Shown piece by piece: positions 57,677 through 64,000 of a DNA stretch of 64,000 bases (its first letter is position 1; the number at the start of each line of letters is the position of its first letter). The notes under the pieces are model-generated. The model saw only the letters and a program-made list of their open reading frames with translations, was not told the origin of the DNA and ran no database searches. This stretch comes from Arachnopeziza araneosa (Eukaryota > Ascomycota > Leotiomycetes > Helotiales > Arachnopezizaceae). A program made the position numbers and the translations under genes. The stretch is taken from contig QYAI01000013.1 of NCBI GenBank assembly GCA_003988855.1, positions 186,001 through 250,000 of the forward strand, in the 5' to 3' direction.

Positions 57677-60600
57677 CGCTCACATCCCAAGACGGCACAT
57701 CTGCGAGCACACCCACTGGACGCCCGTTGGATGGCGATCCGGTCTTGCTGATGCTTATTCCTCTTCCTGGGAATTTTGAGGGTCCAGGGCAAGAGGTCGT
57801 GTCGCCACCAGCAGGGCCGGGCAGGGAACTGAGCCACCCCCCCGAATCCAGCAAGCCAAGCGATATCCCATGGAGATCATTGGCAAACGGTCTGGGCTGT
57901 CGTCGATGCCTCCACGTGCTGCTGGGCTTGCTCGTGTGCGACCTTCCGACGCGTGAAGGGCCATCATGGAGCCTTTGGAGAGCGAGAAGAGCTGAAAACT
58001 CCTGGCCATCACCCCCGATCGGGCATTTCGGCTCTGGATGCCGCTGATTGGCCTCCTCCTCTTCCGTGGGCTGGCTTACATATTCCATCAGTAGTACACT
58101 GCATTCCCTCCGCGTGCAGACCCCGTGGGCGCAAATCTCGCCACACGACAAGACTGACGTCATAACTTGGCATGTCTCTAGTTTAGCTTCGAAAAGATGC
58201 ATATTTCCTGTCCATGGCACTTCAAAGGACAATGAACTCGTGACTGCCGAAGCTTGTTCGTCAAGGAGAAGAAGATCTGGTTGAGCTGGGTTCTGCTCCA
58301 AGGCTGTGGTGGCAATCTTTCTTCGAACTACGTTGCTAGAGCCGGCTCAGCCCAGATACGTGGTGATGAAGCACGAGATGACGAAGGACGAACGACAACC
58401 ATCATAATCAAAACGAGATCTGCCAAAAACCACACACGAACCAGGATTCTCCACCACCGTTCTTGCTATGAGGTTGAGGTTAGTTTGAGGTACAGCAGTT
58501 TCGGGACTTGTAGCCGAGGAAACCGCCCAAGACATTTGAGCGAAATCATCCCCTATCCGACGATCAACGTCAACAAAGAAGCACCAATGCCAATGCACAC
58601 ATACAGCATTCATAGGTGGCTTCAAACGGTGGGCCTTCATAGGCAGTAGAACCAAGGACTTCGATATCCCATCCATTCTTCTGCAGTCACTTCTACGCCA
58701 CGCCACATCTTGCTAGTCCTCAACCGGTGGAGCATTGGGCAACCTTGAATTCCTGCTCCATCGTCCGAACCAACCTGACCTAAGACAGAAACATGTTTGT
58801 ATGTTTCTATTTTGAGCGGCGATAACTCATGCTCTGTCCAAGAATTTGTATTGAAATACCTTGTCAATCACAGCTCGGGTTCCACGAGGGCCGAGAAGTC
58901 TCGAGGCTGTTGTCGAAAGTCATCTGGAAACGCCACACTTGGATTTAGTAGTGAATTGATCGACAGGTTTCATCCCTATCAGGTATTGATCTTCCAGGAT
59001 ACGAACGACAAACGTGACTGTGTTCCGCTGCACGTATTTTCCATACAATGTCGAATTACCTTCAGCTTACCTGTCGCACCTACCCGGAATCGCCTAAACC
59101 GCTGTCAGTCGCACCCTGCCGAGAGCTGCCGCTCACTTAAAGCCCTCCTATCCATGATCTACCGTTCATGGATCCAGCGGAAGCGGACTCGGACTCATTT
59201 GATGATGGTCCCAAATCTCGATTCGGGCCCCAGTGGCTGCTTTTAGAGCGGCAGCTCTTGCCCGTAGCTTGATATCCTGGATTGGAGGCCCGAGGAACAC
59301 GCGCATGTAGATTTATTGGTCTCCCTTGGCAGGGCTGACGGCTTATGACTATGGGCTTTCAACGAGTTGCGGAAGACACTCATATAAGCATCCATTTTAT
59401 GAGAACTGGCTTCATCTCACAGATTTCTCGGGGCGAAACAAACGTTAAATTGATATCTCGCTCACAGGAAGTCATGCCTCTGCCAGCTCCTTGCGAGTGC
59501 AACTGTGAGATAAGAAGCAGACTGTGGTGAGACGAGAATACACGAGAACTATTCAATACGGGCAGAAGGTTCTACCATTTCTGTGTCTTTGGGCTTAAGC
59601 CGCATTTTACGTCTTGATCCCTTTTCTATTTTTTGCTGATAGTGTGACAGTATTAAAAATATTTGCCGTACACTGTGCTGGTCTTGACGCAGCACTCCCT
59701 AAATTGCCACGTCTAAAAACCGCTGTCCGTTTACTTCGGGCGATTTTAATTGCTTTCGTACTATTTTTTTGCTGCCACGGTATTCAAAACATGCGCAGTA
59801 TTACAAGTGAGACGATTCTGAACACATCCAAGTCCTAATCTACGATAAAAATCTTCAGGAAGAGTTATTCGGTTCCCAAGTCATAAACATATGCTTCATG
59901 CCAGGTGAGAACTTTCGCAACTGGGATAACCACTCTAGAACCAATCACCGTTCAAAGTGCAGCATATCTAATGATTGAATTTAACAGTTCTTTTACCAGC
60001 GAATAAAGGATACGTTCCGCTTCTTCAACTGCCGTTGATGAACTTTGCCTGCAACACTAAGCGATCTACTGATCACATTCAAGCCACGGAGGTGACTTAT
60101 GCGGTAATGAGTGGCAATAGATAGAGGTTAGAGAAGTTTCATCCCTCAACCACATGCTCTGGTTTACTAATCTCGATTTGCCAATATGCAGTGACAACAT
60201 ATCTCAATCTCTAACTTTGCATTCCTGCAGAAAGCTCCGTCCCATCAGATGCGATGATCTGGTACGTTTTCCGAGAGCCCTACACGAATGGGGACTCCGC
60301 CTGAAGATCAGCATGGCGGTGCAGTAAGGAGAACACTCTACATTACCTCCCAACAGGCAGTCGGCCCAGGTATTTATGATTGGTGATGTTTATGTTATGT
60401 CTGCATTAGTTTATCAAGATGTGCCACTACCTATCATATTGTGCCAGTAACAACTTGGCATGCTGGCAAGCACGGATGATCGAACTAGCTTGGAACTATT
60501 GATGTCGTACTCTACAATACGTATGGTCCCGAAGGCATTGTTCCCAGGAGGATGACCATTAGGATTTGCAACGGGTCCCTATCCTTCCAGCCACACATAT

Positions 60601-61576
60601 ATCTCCCACGACCTGTGTGCGAGGGCAGGAATGAGTGGAGAGCCACAGCCCTTGTTTCCACGGGCTACTTCCCCATGTAACAGGGCAAGCACACTCACGC
60701 CACTTCGCTTTCTGAGGACGGCCACGAAGTCTAGATCCGCATCGTGAGTCAACCCTACCTATCTAATGATCTATCTGCCTGATCGTTCCCCTGAATATGA
60801 TCTATTCATGACACCATCATATTTTAGCGATCTGTCGCTCTAACTCCAGCCAAGCGCGGAATACTCGACCTTATGCGACATGCGGCATTGATACCTGTAC
60901 ATACCTACAGTGTAATCTCGGTTCACGCTGGCGTCAAAACATGCAACAAAGATAATAACATGTAGCAAGAAGTCTCTAGATAACCTGCCAACACACTTCT
61001 AAGTGAAATCATATATAACAGTTCCAGAACTTTATCCGCACATGAAAATTATCAATAATAATACAGGTTCCAGATAGCATATCTCAGTGCCTCTAGTGTT
61101 TTATCTCGAAGTTTTTTCTCGCCACCTTTCATTAAGAAACGAAATTATTGCGTTAGTTCATTATTCAGACATCGGCAACCAGCTCAAGACTACAACAATG
61201 TTCTTAAGTACAGCTCAATCACTTAAAGCATATGTATATCATTGTACAATGCTAAGATAAAAATATCAAGGCTTGGTCCCGATATCTGATTAGCAACAGT
61301 TTTATTTACAAGAAGTTAATAAAGATTATATAAGGAGGATATTCGTTTCCCATACATCAATAATGTAAAGTAATGAAACAAGATATTCCCAAGCTTGAAA
61401 GGGAACACACACCCAATTCTTCAGAAACGGGCTCCACCAATGCGAACATTGGTTCTAGAAAAGGAATCTCTGATTGCTCGCACCATTTCTAATGTCCCGC
61501 AGAATAGCAAGCCGTGCAAGAATTTTTCACTAGTTCCAAAAATGCATAGCTGCCACAAATATACGACAGGCAAGCC

Positions 61577-61783
61577 ACTAATATGTTGGAACTGTAGTTG
61601 GTTCGGCGAATTCCCGTAGTGTGCGAAAGGGGAAGGAATTTGACGTGAAGGCCATTTTCTCGCATAGGAGCTTGACGTGCTCAAAACGCAGAGTGAGGTG
61701 GACTCGAACGGATTCATCTAGCTCCTGGATCTTGCCGGCTGCACGATATAGGGTAGTACCACTAGTAGCATCTGCTAATTGTA
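61577..61783 (-). pseudogene. Orphan coding-like fragment
   Basis: About 65 codons stay open after a possible TTAG acceptor. Their composition is protein-like (GTTLYRAAGKIQELDESVRV, HLTLRFEHVKLLCEKMAFTS), then TAG, after which the same frame continues with short open pieces interrupted by further stops. No family is recognised. It may be a decayed gene exon; chance cannot be excluded. Confidence 0.25.
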
Positions 61784-62106
61784 TATATCACGTGGGCGAT
61801 AACGTGATCTAAGTGTGGTTTGATACCTCAGCCCGAGGTACCTAGGTACCTAGCTATCTTGCGCATATTGTCTGGAAGTTGGAAAATACTTCGCGTGTTG
61901 GTTCCTGTGACTTAGGATCACAGTTATAGTACAGTATAAACTCCCGTAGCATTCTAATGTACGGCCTTGACATGGGTGTTTGCGATGGAATATTCTCCCA
62001 CATTGTGGCACTTTCGCTTGAATCATCAGGTGACTATTTCTCCTGATCTCCCTTATTTACTACCTAATCTGGCGTGACTGACTGTCACACCAACCAACCA
62101 AAATAA

Positions 62107-62160
62107 AGAATTTCGAATAGAATGGCTCTGAGAAGATTCTAGCAGCTGCTAGAACTGAAG
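62107..62160 (+). promoter_or_regulatory. Heat-shock elements upstream of the Hsp20 gene
   Basis: AGAAGATTCT at 62131-62140 is a perfect inverted GAA-nn-TTC pair. Further GAA/TTC half-sites flank it (AGAATTTCGAATAGAAT just upstream, TAGAAC just downstream). This is the binding pattern of Hsf1 and fits the gene that follows. Confidence 0.65.
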
Positions 62161-62167
62161 CCTTGAG

Positions 62168-62175
62168 TATAAATA
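62168..62175 (+). promoter_or_regulatory. TATA box of the Hsp20 gene
   Basis: TATAAATA, about 30 bp downstream of the heat-shock element and placing transcription start near 62200. Strong TATA plus HSE is typical of inducible fungal heat-shock genes. Confidence 0.6.
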
Positions 62176-62309
62176 AATGCTGCAACGCCTTTGAAGTACG
62201 CCTTCTTTCATCAGTAGAACATCAAGAATTCTTTATGCAATCATCTGGAAGACTTTCAAGACTGCCATTTAAACGAGTCTTATTCTCCAAGAAAACAAAC
62301 ACACGCAAC

Positions 62310-62942
62310 ATGTCTCTCTTCCCTCGATCATTTATCACCCATGACCAATCCACCTTCCCGCCTCTCTTCCGCCTCCTCGACGAATTTGATCAATACTCGC
62401 GCAGCATGGATCGTCCTTTGCGAACCCAGCTCGAATCATTCACGCCCAAATTCGACGTCAAGGAATTGAACGACGCCTACGAACTCCACGGCGAACTTCC
62501 CGGCATCGACCAAAACGATGTCGAGATAGAATTCGCCGACTCCCAAACCCTCACCATCAAAGGTCGCACCGAGCGCGGGTACACGCGAGGCACACCACCT
62601 GCTGGCCTCGTCGGAGGTGCAACCACCAAGGGCGCCATAACCGAGCGTGAAGAGCACCACGACAACTTCCACAAAGCCAGTGTTGAAGACGAAGGCGCTG
62701 GGGGACAGAGCACGGCGGTTCAACAAGTTAAGAACACCGACGAACCTAAGCAGCAAGAAGCTCAGCCGGAGTCGGAGAAGTTCTGGGTCTCGGAACGCAG
62801 CGTCGGCGAATTCTCACGGTCTTTCAGCTTCCCTGTTCGTGTCGATCAGGATGCAGTGAAGGCCTCGATGAAGAATGGTATCCTCAGTATCTTGGTTCCT
62901 AAGGCGAAGAAGGCCGACAGTCGTAAGATCACTATTCAATGA
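62310..62942 (+). CDS. hsp30: Small heat-shock protein, Hsp20/Hsp30 family
   Basis: A single exon; 210 residues from MSLFPRSFITHDQSTFPPL, the usual fungal Hsp30 opening. The alpha-crystallin domain starts near FTPKFDVKELNDAYELHGEL, includes LPGIDQNDVEIEFADSQTLT and IKGRTERGY, is interrupted by a Gly/Glu-rich linker of about 70 residues (GGATTKGAI ... EAQPESEK), and resumes at FWVSERSVGEFSRSFSFPV to end in NGILSILVPKAKK. The linker insertion between beta strands is a normal Hsp30 trait. The product is an ATP-independent holdase chaperone. The frame is open further upstream and an ATG at 62235 would add 25 residues rich in Arg/Lys with no acidic residue. Heat-shock elements and a TATA box lie just upstream. 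Confidence 0.93.
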   Translation: MSLFPRSFITHDQSTFPPLFRLLDEFDQYSRSMDRPLRTQLESFTPKFDVKELNDAYELHGELPGIDQNDVEIEFADSQTLTIKGRTERGYTRGTPPAGLVGGATTKGAITEREEHHDNFHKASVEDEGAGGQSTAVQQVKNTDEPKQQEAQPESEKFWVSERSVGEFSRSFSFPVRVDQDAVKASMKNGILSILVPKAKKADSRKITIQ

Positions 62943-63364
62943 GCGGCTAGAGAAGCCTATTTTTGGAAATCGGTTCGTTTGATATGATGTTATGATTGAT
63001 TTTGAGTATTTGAACTTCTCTCTTTGGCGGTGGATTTGCCCTAATGGATGGGTCAGTGGGAGTTGAGTGCTGATTCCGCACTAAATGACCTCTGAATTTC
63101 GGTGAATGAAAAAGAGTCATTCCTCTCAATCTTTGTATCATCAAGAAAATCAAGATATTTGCATTAAAAACTGGTCGATTGATATTTGCGTGCACTTATG
63201 CGATCTGAATGACTACCTGTTTGCCACATAAGCTAATTTTCAAGTGAGGCCATTCCAAACATGTCTTTGTTTTGATAACCCAGTCGACGCCATGCACCAG
63301 TGACCGTCCATTGTCAAAGATCCCAACGCCATCAAATGCAATCCCGTCATAAAATGCCATATCT
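62943..63364. other. Convergent 3' intergenic
   Basis: 422 bp between stop codons of convergent genes. No gene seen. Confidence 0.45.
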
Positions 63365-64000
63365 TTAGAATCTTTCCTTCATTCTACTCGCCACAGTTCT
63401 TAGGTTCCCATACACCTTTCCAGGCGGACTTCCTAGAATCAAACTCACAATCGCCTCCCTTGCAATGTGAATGTTCTTAAAACCCCCAAGAATATGAATC
63501 TTGCTATCCGCGAGAACTACCCTTGTACGACTTGCGTTCTCGATCGCGAACTTAGTTTTGCCATCCTTCCCCGCAATGCGTCCAATTGTTCTGCCTAAGT
63601 GCTCTCCCTGCAGTGTTTTGACATCCTTAATTTCGAATGTCTCAATATACAGCTCGTCAAGGCGTAGTAGAGCGATGGCATCATCCACGCTTCCATGGAA
63701 ATTAGCATATTTTCATCAAATTGTTGTTTGGAGATAAGAGAAGCACTGCGAGTTATGACTGTGCTAACAGCACATCATTTAAGACACATTGTCCAAGATA
63801 GAAGAGAGTGATGGTATAATAGAGTTCAGGATTCCTCACTCAAAACCAAGGGAGAATGCCTTTACAAAATCTTCGCCCTTTTGTAGCGCTCCAGGGTCCG
63901 TAGTGTGTTTGGAAGTGCGGAGCTCAACAGCTTTGTTCTTCATATTCATGCGGACTTGCAGCTTGAGATGTTCGACAAGAGGCGGGAAGATTTTGGGCCA
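63365..64000 (-). CDS. PNO1: Pno1/Rrp20 KH-domain pre-rRNA processing factor, 3' part
   Basis: Partial: the gene continues beyond the window edge. Exon 63840-64000 encodes WPKIFPPLVEHLKLQVRMN and then LRTSKHTTDPGALQKGEDFV; an intron of 150 bp (GTGAGG donor, GGAAG acceptor) leads to the last exon 63365-63689. That exon gives DDAIALLRLDELYIETFEIK, then the KH core GRTIGRIAGKDGKTKFAIEN, SKIHILGGFKNIHIAREAIV and LGSPPGKVYGNLRTVASRMK. Pno1 is needed for 20S pre-rRNA maturation and 40S assembly, partnering Nob1. Motif order and the C-terminal KERF end are as in other fungi. Confidence 0.93.

Larger units (their letters stand above)
56218..62100. other. Large gene-free region
   Basis: Nearly 6 kb with no convincing gene. 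56.5-59.3 kb is GC-rich and contains many overlapping chance frames, a CCCAT-type pentamer repeat near 57652-57676 and a GCTT/GCTC run near 57620-57640. 59.6-61.4 kb is AT-rich. One open stretch on the minus strand near 61577-61774 reads like protein (see the relic entry). Confidence 0.45.

Noticed and set aside
57615..58301. 228-codon open frame on the minus strand
   Set aside because: Runs through the CCCAT microsatellite and overlaps several other frames; GC-rich chance frame.
59614..59838. 74-codon hydrophobic frame on the plus strand
   Set aside because: Hydrophobicity follows from T-rich DNA; no other support.
61690..61710. TTCGA-type T-loop resemblance of a tRNA on the minus strand
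   Set aside because: No pairing acceptor stem or D/anticodon arms could be found around it.
1..64000. CRISPR arrays, operons, insertion sequences, integrated viral genes
   Set aside because: None seen; intron structure and gene content are those of a fungal nuclear genome.

Overview
The window looks like nuclear DNA of a filamentous ascomycete (Pezizomycotina; Leotiomycetes is my guess, not proven). Reasons: compact genes with many 44-60 bp GT-AG introns carrying CTAAC/CTGAC-like branch points, typical fungal orthologues (hxB-type Moco sulfurase, Shr3/ShrA, Hsp30-type small heat-shock protein, DUF3074) and Ser/Pro/Gln-rich disordered proteins. I see no CRISPR array, operon, plasmid, phage or viral feature. 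Exon boundaries were assigned by hand from splice motifs and checked by codon phase and family similarity recalled from knowledge; no search was run.

Layout. 1-3.35 kb: leader/intergenic. 3.38-5.96 kb (+): SAM+PH signalling protein. 6.6-7.6 kb (-): superoxide-dismutase-fold mitoribosomal protein, head to head with molybdenum cofactor sulfurase (7.86-10.36 kb, +). 10.6-11.7 kb (+): dienelactone-hydrolase family enzyme. 12.3-13.0 kb (+): BTB/POZ protein. 14.5-15.2 kb (-): Shr3 amino-acid permease chaperone. 15.7-20.2 kb: accessory stretch with a decayed coding relic, a 101-codon orphan frame and two SRPBCC-fold genes. 21.9-22.6 kb (-): Ser/Pro-rich orphan inside a GC-rich zone reaching about 24 kb. 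25.6-28.5 kb (-): two further BTB/POZ-like genes in tandem.

29.2-33.1 kb is a dense housekeeping block: THOC5-like, GAR transformylase, DUF3074 protein and lumazine synthase, arranged as two divergent pairs. 35.7-38.6 kb (+): 912-residue disordered Met/Gln-rich protein. 39.0-41.0 kb (-): Mn-type cation diffusion facilitator. 41.6-43.8 kb: Rad60/Esc2-like SUMO-like-domain protein divergent from LSM6. 44.2-45.2 kb (-): class I methyltransferase that appears broken. 45.75-51.78 kb (-): STT4 phosphatidylinositol 4-kinase, divergent from proteasome subunit beta-6 (52.0-52.9 kb, +). 54.2-56.2 kb (-): YTH-domain m6A reader. 56.2-62.1 kb: six kilobases without a convincing gene. 62.3-62.9 kb (+): Hsp20/Hsp30. 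63.4 kb to the window end (-): the 3' part of PNO1.

The genes do not form one pathway. Five gene pairs share divergent promoters of about 225-330 bp. The less ordinary material is the three BTB genes, the twin SRPBCC genes, decayed genes whose stop codons fit C-to-T or G-to-A change, and unusual start or splice designs (ATG-only exon, 8-nt first exon with a GC-AG intron, N-extended heat-shock protein). I found no feature I could defend as a wholly new biological system.
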